A DNA stretch of 64,000 bases from a bacterium. Its GTDB lineage: Bacteria; UBA8248. The DNA is taken from NCBI GenBank assembly GCA_022828125.1, contig JAJEJD010000018.1:186001-250000 (forward strand), given 5' to 3'. Positions 7,791 to 15,851 of the stretch are shown one piece after another; positions within the stretch are counted from its first letter, which is position 1; the number at the start of each line of letters is the position of its first letter. The translations under genes were made by a program, and so were the position numbers. The notes under the pieces were generated by a model, which worked only from the letters and a program-made list of their open reading frames with translations, did no database searches and was not told the origin of the DNA.

Positions 7791-8852
7791 CTAGTCGAAC
7801 ACCACCGCCGCGCGTCCGGTGACGCGGTTTTCCAAGAGCGCCTGGAAGGCGGTTTCGGTCTCTTCGAGCCGGTATGTCTCGGTGACGATGGGTTTGATTT
7901 TCCCCTGCCGTATCAGTTCAAGCGATTGTTTGAGCTCCTCCATCGAGCAATAGCGCGAGCCGTGGATCTCCTGCGCGTAGGTGAGCAGCTGGAGCGGGTC
8001 GACGGTGAAGTTGGGCGATACGTTGTCGTAGGCCGCCGCCGGGCGGTAGCCCACGATCACCAGCTTGCCCCCGCGCCCGATGCTGGCCACGCCGGCTTCG
8101 AGCGTCTCGCGCGACGCCACGTAGTCGATGTAGGCGTCCACCCCTCGGCCGTCGGTGAGGGAGAGGATTTCCTCCACGGTGTCGGTCTGCGCGGGGTTCA
8201 GGGTGGCGAAGGCCCCGAGCTGGGATACCATCTCGAGTTTTTTCTCCGACACGTCGATTCCGATCACGTGGCCGCCGCACACCTGCGCCATCTGCACCGC
8301 GTGAATCGCCACGCCGCCGCCCGCGCCCACGATCGCCACCACGTCGCCGGGCTTTATCTGGGCTTCCGCCACGCAGTTGTGGTAGGGCGTGCAGATGGCG
8401 TCCGCCGCCACGCAGGCGTCGAGCGAACTCACGCCGTCGGGAATCTTGCACAGGTTCACGGCGGGGACGGTCGTGTATTCGGCATAGCCTCCGTCGAGGA
8501 CCAGGCCGAAGTAGCCCCTGAAATACTCGCACAGCGTCTCGCGTCCGCTGCGGCAGTACCGGCAGTTGTGGCAGGTGAGGTAGAAGTGACACGTCACATG
8601 ATCGCCCACGCCCACGTTCGTGACGTGGGAACCTGTTTCGACGACCTCGCCCGCGATTTCGTGCCCCAGTATCCTCGGGTACTCATCCACCAGGCCCGGC
8701 GTGCTGCGCATGATGACCAGCGTGAGGCCCACGCCCGTGGCTTTTAATCGCACGAGCGCGTCGTTCGGCCCCGGCTGGGGCACGGGAACTTCTTCGAGCT
8801 GAAACGATCCGCCAAGCTCGTGAAGCCGCATTGCTTTCATCGTGGATGCCAT
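7791..8852 (-). CDS. Zinc-type alcohol dehydrogenase family protein (MDR superfamily)
   Basis: A 353-residue medium-chain dehydrogenase/reductase. The structural zinc site is complete (Cys94, Cys97, Cys100, Cys108 in CHNCRYCRSGRETLC), and GHEIAGEVV with His64-Glu65 is present. The nucleotide fold is seen in VAIVGAGGGVAIHAVQMAQ. The first catalytic zinc ligand is missing: the usual GVCxTD block reads ATGVGLTLVIM, with Gly42 where Cys is expected, so ordinary zinc-alcohol chemistry is doubtful. AAGGAGG precedes the ATG well. It is probably NAD(P)-dependent; substrate unknown. OsmC follows on the same strand. Confidence 0.85.
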   Translation of the reverse strand: MASTMKAMRLHELGGSFQLEEVPVPQPGPNDALVRLKATGVGLTLVIMRSTPGLVDEYPRILGHEIAGEVVETGSHVTNVGVGDHVTCHFYLTCHNCRYCRSGRETLCEYFRGYFGLVLDGGYAEYTTVPAVNLCKIPDGVSSLDACVAADAICTPYHNCVAEAQIKPGDVVAIVGAGGGVAIHAVQMAQVCGGHVIGIDVSEKKLEMVSQLGAFATLNPAQTDTVEEILSLTDGRGVDAYIDYVASRETLEAGVASIGRGGKLVIVGYRPAAAYDNVSPNFTVDPLQLLTYAQEIHGSRYCSMEELKQSLELIRQGKIKPIVTETYRLEETETAFQALLENRVTGRAAVVFD

Positions 8853-8973
8853 GTCTTCGCCTCCTTCCGTCTCATCGGTGTGATGGCCGCAGCGAGTGCA
8901 AATGTCGAAATGTCTTAAGGGACTTTATAAGGGTTTTTCACCTGTCCTGAAAAGAGGCGAGGGGTGTTGCCGG

Positions 8974-9306
8974 CTACCGGCCGGCGCCCGACACGGCCGC
9001 TTGTCCGCTTTGGCGTGCGTCGAGTTGGAGGGTAACCCGGATGCGCCCATCCAGGGCGGCGAGCATCTTCATCAGCCGATCCAGTGTGAAGCGCCCGAGA
9101 GCCGCGTTGCGTATGCGCGAGAAATCCGCCGCGGCGAAACCGGTCATGCTCGCGGCCTTTCGCACCGTAAGGTTGCGTTCGTCGAGCACCGCGATGATCC
9201 GGGCGGCGAGGATCGCTTTGGCCTGCTTCAAATCCGCATGGGGGTCGTCGAAGTCCCGAAAGACGTTTCCGCTTCCCCGAACCAATTCGAAATCGGTTTC
9301 ATTCAT
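8974..9306 (-). CDS. XRE-type antitoxin (COG5606-like)
   Basis: A 110-residue helix-turn-helix protein. The opening FELVRGSGNVFRDFDDPHAD is typical of the COG5606 antitoxins paired with Gp49/HigB-like RNase toxins; the HTH lies about residues 45-75 (RNLTVRKAASMTGFAAADFS). Its ATG overlaps by four bases (ATGA) with the stop of an upstream remnant that looks like the tail of such a toxin, so the gene was the second in a toxin-first operon. The promoter and toxin body appear broken by a repeat cassette, so expression is uncertain. Confidence 0.78.
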   Translation of the reverse strand: MNETDFELVRGSGNVFRDFDDPHADLKQAKAILAARIIAVLDERNLTVRKAASMTGFAAADFSRIRNAALGRFTLDRLMKMLAALDGRIRVTLQLDARQSGQAAVSGAGR

Positions 9307-9398
9307 TGCTGCAACTCCTTCCTCAGGCGGCCAAGTCTCGCCCGGATGAGATCGATCTCGGCGACGCTTGCAACACGGTAGGCGTCGCTACGGGGAGC
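9303..9398 (-). pseudogene. 3' remnant of a HigB/Gp49-like toxin gene
   Basis: About 30 codons ending VAEIDLIRARLGRLRKELQQ and a TGA that overlaps the antitoxin start. The ending resembles the last helix of Gp49-like RelE-superfamily toxins (a helix with repeated Arg/Lys after a KTP-type strand). Just upstream the frame runs into a TGTTGAAAAA-edged repeat cassette (9399 onward), so the toxin is truncated. The assignment rests mainly on the partner and the overlap. Confidence 0.5.
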
Positions 9399-9727
9399 TG
9401 TTGAAAAAATCCGCACGGGCCCCTGCAAATAGAGGGTTTGTAGGGACAGGCCCCCGTGCCTGTCCCCGCGAAGCGTAGTCACGGGGGTGAACATATCCGA
9501 TGCGGGCGGCCACGGGGGGCCGCCCCTACGGCGGTCCTCTTTCATACCGCGCAGGCGGCCACAAAACCTCACCCTGAGTAGCCGCCGTAGGCGGCGTATC
9601 GAAGGGCGAAGTTCGCGCCCGCCGGAGAGTTGCGCCTCCATCCTTCGATACGGCGCTTACGCGCCTACTCAGGATGAGGGTGTCAGGGCTTCTGTGAAGC
9701 CCGCTGCCGCAACAGGGTTTTTAACAA
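9399..9727. repeat. Repeat cassette edged by TGTTGAAAAA / TTTTTAACAA
   Basis: The outer edges are near-inverted copies (TGTTGAAAAA at 9399, TTTTTAACAA at 9718). Inside are several unrelated palindromes: GGGACAGGC/GCCTGTCCC (9443-9466), GGGCGGCC/GGCCGCCC (about 9506-9530), and a long pair CCCTGAGTAG...CGTATCGAAGG / CCTTCGATACG...CTACTCAGG (9581-9675). No coding gene is seen. Just outside, at 9732-9746, lies CTCAAGGGGGGAGTG, the right tip of the 163-bp MITE-like element. Together these sit inside the former toxin gene. Confidence 0.7.
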
Positions 9728-10011
9728 CCACCTCAAGGGGGGAGTGAATTCTCCTCTCTCGCCGGTCGGCTGCATATCCCGAACCATGAATTCCTGAGAT
9801 TTTCATCAGGCCCTACCGTATCGTCGTTCATCCGAAATGTTGTCATATATGACAAAATGCGTCAAGGGCGCTATCGGCGAGGGGTTGCTCCTCCTGACGA
9901 TTCTTCTCCTCCATCACCTGTTTTTCTCTTAACTCTGCATAAATCCCCATATACCCATCTCGCCTGTACTCATGCTAAAATCCGCGAAATGCACCGCCAA
10001 GGAGAGGCCTC
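9728..10011. other. Region upstream of fxsA, possibly holding the 5' end of the lost toxin gene
   Basis: No intact gene is seen. On the minus strand an ATG at 9806 begins a short frame (MKISGIHGSGYAADRR) that ends at the repeat debris and might be the toxin's original N-terminus. The candidate toxin-antitoxin promoter and operator lie at 9837-9865. The fxsA ribosome-binding site AAGGAGAGG is at the right end. Confidence 0.35.
9837..9865 (-). promoter_or_regulatory. Palindromic operator within a candidate promoter of the broken toxin-antitoxin operon
   Basis: TTGTCATATATGACAA at 9840-9855 is a perfect 16-bp palindrome. On the minus strand it falls between TTGACG (9865-9860) and CAACAT (9842-9837), spaced 17 bases, so a bound repressor would block the promoter. 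XRE-type antitoxins usually repress their own operon through such palindromes. The antitoxin is the nearest minus-strand DNA-binding gene. It could instead regulate fxsA on the other strand. Confidence 0.4.
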
Positions 10012-10404
10012 TTGATCTTCAAACTGTTCCTGCTCTTCACGCTCATCCCCATCATCGAACTGATGATTCTCATCGATCTGGGGACTTCCATCGGCCTGGC
10101 GCCGACGCTGGGTGTCGTCATCCTCACCGGCGCGCTCGGCGCATGGGCGGCGAGAACCCAGGGGTTCTACGTGGTGTCGCGCATCCAGGCGGAAATGGCG
10201 GAGGGGAGGCTTCCCGGCGCCGAGATGGTCGAGGGCGCGATGGTGCTCGTGGGCGGCGTGCTGCTCCTGACGCCCGGCCTCCTGACGGACGCCGCCGGTT
10301 TCGCCCTGATGGTCCCCGCCGTGCGGGTCGTGGTGCGCGGCTGGCTGATGAGAAAGTTCGAAAAGATGATCGAAGAGGGAAAGATCTATGTCCACCGCGG
10401 CTAG
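10012..10404 (+). CDS. fxsA: FxsA-family inner-membrane protein
   Basis: A 130-residue membrane protein with the FxsA signature: an N-terminal hydrophobic helix with PIIELMILIDLG, then GVVILTGALGAWAARTQG, and a second hydrophobic stretch VLLLTPGLLTDAAGFALMVP. In E. coli FxsA (YtfC) affects exclusion of phage T7 by F plasmids; its molecular role is not known. TTG 10012 is preceded by AAGGAGAGG at good spacing. It overlaps the next gene by 17 bases. Confidence 0.9.
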   Translation: MIFKLFLLFTLIPIIELMILIDLGTSIGLAPTLGVVILTGALGAWAARTQGFYVVSRIQAEMAEGRLPGAEMVEGAMVLVGGVLLLTPGLLTDAAGFALMVPAVRVVVRGWLMRKFEKMIEEGKIYVHRG

Positions 10405-11335
10405 GGTGGAGCGCATCGGGCCGGAGCACCGCCATTCCCTGACCGCCCTGGCGGCGGAGGCTTTCGGACTCTCGCCCGAGGAGGTGGATGCCGGTTTCGG
10501 CGCGCCGGGCACGAAGGTCTGGCTCGCCTGGCCAGGAGAGGGCGAAGGCGAGACCCCGGCGGGCTACTGCCGCATGGTGGTGAACAGGGAGGCGAGAGCG
10601 AGGAACAGGGCCTGCATCGACGCTCTCTATGTGCGGCCCGAAGCCCGCAAGGCGGGCTACGCACGTCATCTGCTGGAGGCGGCCCTCGCCGAGGCGCGCG
10701 AGAACGGCCTGGGCGGCATCTGGGCGTATCTGCCCGTATCGCTCCCGGGGCGTTTCATATATCTGAGCGGCGGGCGGAAAGTGCGCGACCTCCGCTTCCT
10801 GAAGCACGACGCGCTCGCGGAGTTGGGAGAACCGCGCCTGCCGGCGGGCTACCGGCTTCGCGCGGCGGCCCTGCCCGGCGATGCGCGATACCTCGCCGAT
10901 CTGTTCAACGGGATTTTCGAGAATATGTGGAACTTCATGCCGCATACGGCCGAGACGATCAGCGCCTGGTACGACGCGCCGGACACGGACCCGGAAAACT
11001 CGTTCATTCTCGAATTTCATAACGGCGAATCGGGAAGCCCCGAGGGCGCGGGGATGGCGATACTGGCCGTCGACCCGAACCGGTTGGCCTCGGGCGATAA
11101 AGCCGTCTACATCCCCGACATCGGCGTCATGCGCGGCCACCGGAGACGCGGCCTGGGCCGCCTGCTGCTCCAGGCGTCCGCCCGGAGGGCGCAGGCGTGC
11201 GGCGCAGAGGCGCTCGAACTCATCGTCTCCGCCGAAGATCAGGACGTGCGCGCGTTCTATCAGGATATGGGTTTCAGCGAGGTGGGGGTCATCAGCGTCT
11301 ATGAATGGCTCTGCAATAATCAAGAATCAACTTGA
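10388..11335 (+). CDS. Tandem GNAT-domain acetyltransferase
   Basis: A 315-residue protein with two GNAT folds. The first (about 5-140) has YVRPEARKAGYARHLLEAAL, a fair acetyl-CoA loop; the second (about 150-310) has the better loop MRGHRRRGLGRLLLQAS and the closing strand FYQDMGFSEVGVISVYEW. GNAT enzymes move acetyl groups from CoA to amines; substrate unknown here. It overlaps fxsA, indicating translational coupling, and converges with hisS across an AT-rich 29-bp gap. Confidence 0.8.
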   Translation: MSTAARVERIGPEHRHSLTALAAEAFGLSPEEVDAGFGAPGTKVWLAWPGEGEGETPAGYCRMVVNREARARNRACIDALYVRPEARKAGYARHLLEAALAEARENGLGGIWAYLPVSLPGRFIYLSGGRKVRDLRFLKHDALAELGEPRLPAGYRLRAAALPGDARYLADLFNGIFENMWNFMPHTAETISAWYDAPDTDPENSFILEFHNGESGSPEGAGMAILAVDPNRLASGDKAVYIPDIGVMRGHRRRGLGRLLLQASARRAQACGAEALELIVSAEDQDVRAFYQDMGFSEVGVISVYEWLCNNQEST

Positions 11336-11364
11336 ATAATAACTTGTAAATATATGTTATTTAA

Positions 11365-12627
11365 TCATAAATTATCTTTTATATAACCTGGCACCTCCTC
11401 TCGTTTCACCTCGGTCTGTCGGCTCTCATTCATGTGGCGGACGCTCACCACCCCCTTGGCGGCCTCGTCATCGCCCAGCAGCAAAACGAATCCGGCGCCC
11501 GAGCGGTCGGCGCGCCTCATCTGGCTTTTCATGCTGCCCCCGCCGAAGGAGCGTTCCGTCCGAATCCCCCCCGCGCGCAGTTCTGCGGCGAGTCCGAAGA
11601 CCTGGGCTTGCGCGGCGTCGCCGAGTGCTACGATGTAGGCTTGGATTTCCTCATTCTGCGCCGGGGCCTTTTCGCCCGCCAGCTGCAGGAGCCGCTCCAC
11701 GCCGACCGCGAAGCCGATGCCCGGCGTGGGCGGGCCGCCCAGCTCCTCCATGAGGCCGTCGTAGCGCCCGCCGCCGCACACCGCGTTCTGCGCTCCCAGG
11801 CTCTCGCTCGTCACCTCGAAGACGGTGAGGCAGTAGTAGTCGAGGCCGCGGACGAGCCTCGGGTTGATCTCATACGCGACGCCCGCGCTCTCGATGAGCC
11901 GGCATACGCTCTCCAGATGCGCCCGGCAGGCGTCGTTCCAGAACGCGTCTATCCTCGGCGCGCGCGCGATGATCTCCTGGTGGTCCGGGTTCTTGCTGTC
12001 CAGAAAACGCAGCGGGTTGCGCTCGATCCGCTCGGCGACTTCAGCGCCCAGGTGCTTCGTTTCTGCTCTGAGATATTCCTGGAGAGCGGCGGCGTAGGCC
12101 GGGCGGCATTCCGCATCGCCCAGGTTGTTGATCTGAAGCGCCAGGCCCTCGACTCCCATCGCGTCCAGATATTCCATGAGCATCACGATGAGTTCAGCGT
12201 CGACCGCCGGGTCCACCGAGCCGAAGACCTCGGCGTCTATCTGGTGAAACTGCCGCAGGCGGCCCGCCTGGGGACGCTCGTAGCGGAACATGGGGCCGAT
12301 GCAGAAGAGCTTGGAGACGCTCGCTCGGTTGTGGAGGCCGTTTTGCACGTAGGCGCGGCAGATCGAGGCGGTCGCCTCGGGGCGGAGGGTAATGGAATCG
12401 CCCCCCTTGTCTTCGAAGGTGTACATCTCCTTGGAGACGATGTCGGTCTCCTCGCCGATGCCGCGCGCGAAGAGTTCGGTGCGCTCGAACACGGGCACTC
12501 TTATCTCGCCGTAGCCGTAGCGCGCGAAAATCTCGCGCGCCAGTCGTTCGGCTCCCTGCCACCGCGAGGATTCTTCGGGCAGGACGTCTTTCACGCCGCG
12601 CACCGCCGTGAGTCTGGGCCGCGCCAT
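11365..12627 (-). CDS. hisS: Histidyl-tRNA synthetase
   Basis: A 420-residue class II synthetase that charges tRNA-His. Motif 2 lies in MFRYERPQAGRLRQFHQIDAE and the histidine-specific block in LVRGLDYYCLTVFEV; motif 3 is GGGRYDGL...PTPGIGFAVGVERL. The C-terminal anticodon-binding domain (about 325-420) follows. ATG 12627 is chosen because GGAGG sits 8 bases upstream. The gene starts 2 bases after the sirtuin stop on the same strand, an unusual operon pairing. Confidence 0.96.
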   Translation of the reverse strand: MARPRLTAVRGVKDVLPEESSRWQGAERLAREIFARYGYGEIRVPVFERTELFARGIGEETDIVSKEMYTFEDKGGDSITLRPEATASICRAYVQNGLHNRASVSKLFCIGPMFRYERPQAGRLRQFHQIDAEVFGSVDPAVDAELIVMLMEYLDAMGVEGLALQINNLGDAECRPAYAAALQEYLRAETKHLGAEVAERIERNPLRFLDSKNPDHQEIIARAPRIDAFWNDACRAHLESVCRLIESAGVAYEINPRLVRGLDYYCLTVFEVTSESLGAQNAVCGGGRYDGLMEELGGPPTPGIGFAVGVERLLQLAGEKAPAQNEEIQAYIVALGDAAQAQVFGLAAELRAGGIRTERSFGGGSMKSQMRRADRSGAGFVLLLGDDEAAKGVVSVRHMNESRQTEVKREEVPGYIKDNL

Positions 12628-12629
12628 CA

Positions 12630-13379
12630 CTATCCTCCAAGGGCCGCTTCGAGCAGGCGGGGCAGGGCGACGCCCGAGGGCTCCTGCACCGCCTCGCTCA
12701 TGTACGGGCTGATGTCCGTCGGCTCGGGGTTCACCTCGAGCACGAACGCGCCGCCCCGCGAGGCCGTCATGGGCATGGAGGCGGCCGGCTGCACCGCGGC
12801 GGACGTGCCCGCCACGATCAGGTAATCGCAATCATCCACCGCAACGAGCGCCCGGCGCAACTGCTCGGGGTCGAGCATCTCGCCGAACCACACCACGTGG
12901 GGTCGCAGGAGGCTCTCGCACGCCTCGCACTTTGGCGGCAGGGGATCGATCGGTACGTCGCGGTTCTCCCACGCGAGCGTGTAGCGCTCACAGCCTATGT
13001 TCGTGCAGCGAACGCGCCAGATGTTGCCGTGCAGCTCCACGATTTCCCTCGTCCCGGCGACGCGGTGTAAGTTGTCGATGTTCTGCGTGATGAGGGTAAA
13101 GCGCTCGAAGCGCTCCTCCAGCGAGGCGATGGCGTAGTGGCCCGGGTTGGGCGTCAGGGGCTCCAGCACCTCGCGGCGGTAGTCGTAAAACTCCCAGACG
13201 AGCTTCGGGTCGGCGCGAAAGGCTTCGGGCGTCGCCAGCGAGGTGGCGCTGTACTCGCGCCACAGGCCGCCCGCCCCCCGGAAGGTGGGCACGCCGCTCT
13301 CCGCGCTCACGCCCGCCCCGGTGAGGACGACCACCGATTCCGCCTCCTTGAGGGCGTCTATCGCCTGCTGGCTGAACAT
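12630..13379 (-). CDS. cobB: Sir2-family NAD-dependent protein deacylase
   Basis: A 249-residue sirtuin that removes acyl groups from lysines using NAD. Signatures: GAGVSAESGVPTFRG (21-35), TQNIDNLH (98-105), catalytic His117 in ELHGN, zinc cysteines 125, 130, 151 and 154, and GTSAAVQPA. Tyr65-x-x-Arg68 in FYDYRR matches the YxxR pair of E. coli CobB and human SIRT5 linked to desuccinylation/demalonylation, so it may act on acidic acyl groups. GGAGAAAGC precedes ATG 13379. It is probably transcribed with hisS. Confidence 0.92.
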   Translation of the reverse strand: MFSQQAIDALKEAESVVVLTGAGVSAESGVPTFRGAGGLWREYSATSLATPEAFRADPKLVWEFYDYRREVLEPLTPNPGHYAIASLEERFERFTLITQNIDNLHRVAGTREIVELHGNIWRVRCTNIGCERYTLAWENRDVPIDPLPPKCEACESLLRPHVVWFGEMLDPEQLRRALVAVDDCDYLIVAGTSAAVQPAASMPMTASRGGAFVLEVNPEPTDISPYMSEAVQEPSGVALPRLLEAALGG

Positions 13380-13469
13380 CGCTTTCTCCGTTCTGCGCCC
13401 GCCCGCCTGCTCGGGATGAGGGAGGCGGACCCGAGCCATGAGGGTCAAGCCCGATTGAAGGATGAGGGC

Positions 13470-13617
13470 TTGTTGAAAAACTCCCTGAACGGCGACCGTA
13501 GGGACAGGCCTCTGTGCCTGTCCGAAACCCTGCAAAGGACAACCACGGAGGGCAGGACAACCCCGAGGAGGGGTTGTCCCTACGGGGCCGCTCCCCCCCA
13601 AGAGGGCTTTTCAACAA
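13470..13617. repeat. Repeat cassette with inverted TGTTGAAAAA edges
   Basis: GGGCTTGTTGAAAAACTCCC at the left and GAGGGCTTTTCAACAACCCC at the right are imperfect inverted copies. Inside lie the palindromes GGGACAGGC/GCCTGTCC (13501-13523) and GGACAACCCC/GGGGTTGTCC (13555-13579), the latter with a CCCTAC edge. The architecture matches 9399-9727. Confidence 0.75.
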
Positions 13618-13746
13618 CCCCCACAAAGTCGGGTTTGTTCGCAACGAACCCCGGCAATCTCTACCGCCGCCTCCCGCCATGTGCGCCCGTATGAATCAGT
13701 CGAGAAGGTAGTCCATCCCCCCCGCGCGCGCAAACGGGTATGGAAG

Positions 13747-13775
13747 TTGACACGCGCGCGGATGCCGCCTAGCTT
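13747..13775 (+). promoter_or_regulatory. Candidate sigma-70 promoter of the TPP enzyme gene
   Basis: TTGACA (13747-13752) is followed after 17 bases by TAGCTT (13770-13775). The -35 is perfect, the -10 weak (3 of 6). The implied transcript start, about 13782, leaves room for the GGAGGAG ribosome-binding site at 13804-13810 and supports the GTG start at 13817. Confidence 0.45.
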
Positions 13776-13816
13776 TGGCGGGCTTTCTTTCCATGAGGGA
13801 ACCGGAGGAGTTACAG

Positions 13817-15520
13817 GTGGCGCGAAACGGATCGCAGGTCCTTCTCGATGCGCTTCAGGCGGGGGGCGCGGAATACATCTTCGGCATTCCGGGCACGCTC
13901 ACGCTGCCGGTCTACGACGCGATGATAGACGGCGCGGGCGCGACGCCGGTCGTCACGCGCCACGAGCAGGGGGCGGGCTTCGCGGCGGACGGCTACGCCA
14001 AGGTGTCCGGGAAGACGGGCGTGGTTTTCACCGTGCCGGGTCCCGGCGGCACGAACGTCGCCACCGCGCTCCGCTCCGCGTACGAGGACGCTGTTCCCGT
14101 CGTCGCGGTGACGGCCACGCTCGCCGACAACATGCGGAACAGGAGCGCCATCCACGACGTGGACATGGAAAAGGCGCTCGCCGGCTGCGTCAAAAAAGCG
14201 TTCACGCCCGATTCAGTCGAAGGCATCGCGCCCGCTATTGAGGCTGCTTTCGATTGGGCGGCGGCGGGAAGGCCGGGACCTGTGCAGGTGGTGATGAAGG
14301 CGGACCTGTTCCAGGCCGAAGAGGAGCGGGTGATCATCAAACCCGAATTCGAGGGGCCGCCGCCCCCGCCGCCCGTCGATGAGCGCGCGCTCGATGAAAT
14401 CGCGCAAATGCTCCTGGCGGCCAGACGCCCCGTGATCTATGCGGGGAACGGCGTAGTGAGTGCGCACTGTGAGAGGCAGGTGCAGCTTCTGGCTTCCAGG
14501 CTGGGCGCGCCCGTCGTCACCTCCGTGAAAGGGCGGGGGATTTTGTCGGAAGCAGACCCGCTCTCCTTCGGCCTGGTGCATTTCCTGGGCTGTGAGGAGA
14601 TGCTCGAGGAGGCGGATTTGTGTCTGGCCTTAGGGACGGGTTTCGGGCAGTTCGCCACTTTCTACTTCAAGGCGCCGATGCCGAAGAACCTCGTGCAGAT
14701 AGACATCGACCCCACTCGCATCGGCCGGAACTACTCCGCATCCATAGGCCTGGTGAGTGATCTCAAGCCCGCGCTCGATGGCCTGCTCAGGAGAATCGCA
14801 GACGCGGATGACGCCGCTCTTTCCGAAGGACACGTCCGCGTGCGCGAGGGGAAGAGGCGCTATGAGGAAAGGCTGCGCTCGTTTTTGGCAGAACCGGCCG
14901 AGCCGCCCTTCCACGGTCTTTTCGTGATGAAGACGCTGCGCGAGAACACCTCGCCCGATACGATTTTCGTCTCCGATTCCTCCGCCACCCAGAGCTGGCT
15001 CATGGAGCAGGCGTTCGTGATTCACCGTCCCAGGAGCATCCTGCTATCGGAAGCCTACCAGTCGATGGGCTACGCCGTGGGCGCGGCGGTCGGTGCGAAA
15101 CTCGGCGCGCCCGAGAGGCCGGTGTGCGCTATCGTGGGGGACGGCAGTTTCACGATGACCTGCGGCGAACTGGCCACGGCGACAGCGCTCGGTTTGTCCG
15201 TCACATACCTCATCTTCAACGACGGGGAATACAACGCGCTCAGGCACTCGCAAAAGCACGTGTTCAATGAGCGCTACATCGCCACCTCGCTGAACAATCC
15301 CGATTTTACGGCCCTGGCGCGCGCGTTCGGCGCACATGGGCATCGCGTGGAATCGGCGGAGGCGTTGGGGAGCGCCATCCGGGATGCGCAGTCGCAGGGC
15401 GGCGTGCACGTCATCGACTGCCCGATCGACCGGGACGTGCTCTCCTCCCGGTGGACGCGGACGGTGAAATCCTTCCGGGGAGGGGCCGCCACCGCGCCGC
15501 CGCCCGATGCGGGCGACTGA
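13817..15520 (+). CDS. Thiamine pyrophosphate-dependent enzyme (acetolactate synthase/benzoylformate decarboxylase family)
   Basis: A 567-residue TPP enzyme with the usual three domains: N-terminal PYR domain containing catalytic Glu50 (TRHEQGAGFAADGYA), a central domain (about 190-330), and the C-terminal PP domain with the metal/diphosphate motif GDGSF...NDGEYN. GTG 13817 is preferred because GGAGGAG ends 6 bases upstream; a TTG and an ATG further up lack this. No small regulatory subunit or branched-chain genes are adjacent, so it is not clearly the biosynthetic acetolactate synthase. A 2-oxo-acid decarboxylase or carboligase role is likely; substrate not assignable. Confidence 0.82.
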   Translation: MARNGSQVLLDALQAGGAEYIFGIPGTLTLPVYDAMIDGAGATPVVTRHEQGAGFAADGYAKVSGKTGVVFTVPGPGGTNVATALRSAYEDAVPVVAVTATLADNMRNRSAIHDVDMEKALAGCVKKAFTPDSVEGIAPAIEAAFDWAAAGRPGPVQVVMKADLFQAEEERVIIKPEFEGPPPPPPVDERALDEIAQMLLAARRPVIYAGNGVVSAHCERQVQLLASRLGAPVVTSVKGRGILSEADPLSFGLVHFLGCEEMLEEADLCLALGTGFGQFATFYFKAPMPKNLVQIDIDPTRIGRNYSASIGLVSDLKPALDGLLRRIADADDAALSEGHVRVREGKRRYEERLRSFLAEPAEPPFHGLFVMKTLRENTSPDTIFVSDSSATQSWLMEQAFVIHRPRSILLSEAYQSMGYAVGAAVGAKLGAPERPVCAIVGDGSFTMTCGELATATALGLSVTYLIFNDGEYNALRHSQKHVFNERYIATSLNNPDFTALARAFGAHGHRVESAEALGSAIRDAQSQGGVHVIDCPIDRDVLSSRWTRTVKSFRGGAATAPPPDAGD

Positions 15521-15851
15521 TTCGAGGCCTTTTGCGGGATTGTTGAAAAACCCCCGGTCCCGCGATTCGGCGTAGGGTCAGACATATATGTCTGACTATG
15601 TGTTCTCCCGTTTTTCCGCGTTCTCGTCCGAACGATTGGGCGGACACCCAAGTCCGCCCCTACGAGAAAACACGCCATCCTGCCGAACCCCCCCTACCCC
15701 CCCTTGTCAGGGGGGTATAAAAAGGCAACGCCCACCGCCGATAGAAGGGCTTTTGTTTTTTCTTGCCCCCCTGACAAGGGGGGGTAGGGGGGGTTGCTTT
15801 TATCCCCCGAAAAGGGGACTTATCAATAGCCCCTAGACGCGCGGGTTCGCT
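15521..15851. other. Intergenic repeat region between converging genes
   Basis: No gene is seen. TGTTGAAAAACCCCC at 15541 marks the left edge of a repeat cassette whose degenerate right edge (CTTATCAATAGCCCC) is near 15820. Within are a palindrome GGGCGGAC/GTCCGCCC with CCTACG edge (15638-15663) and foldback copy C (15686-15797). Confidence 0.65.
15686..15797. repeat. Foldback G-tract repeat, copy C
   Basis: Arms 15686-15717 and 15765-15797 repeat the AACCCCCCCTACCCCCCCTT...TCAGGGGGG core of copies A and B in inverted orientation around a 47-base interior. Copies B and C are alike in length and interior layout; copy A is larger. Confidence 0.8.

Larger units (their letters stand above)
13380..13816. 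other. Intergenic repeat cassette and leader of the TPP enzyme
   Basis: No gene is seen. The region holds a TTGTTGAAAAAC / CTTTTCAACAA-edged cassette (13470-13617) and then a leader with a candidate promoter. The sirtuin and the TPP enzyme diverge from here. Confidence 0.6.
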
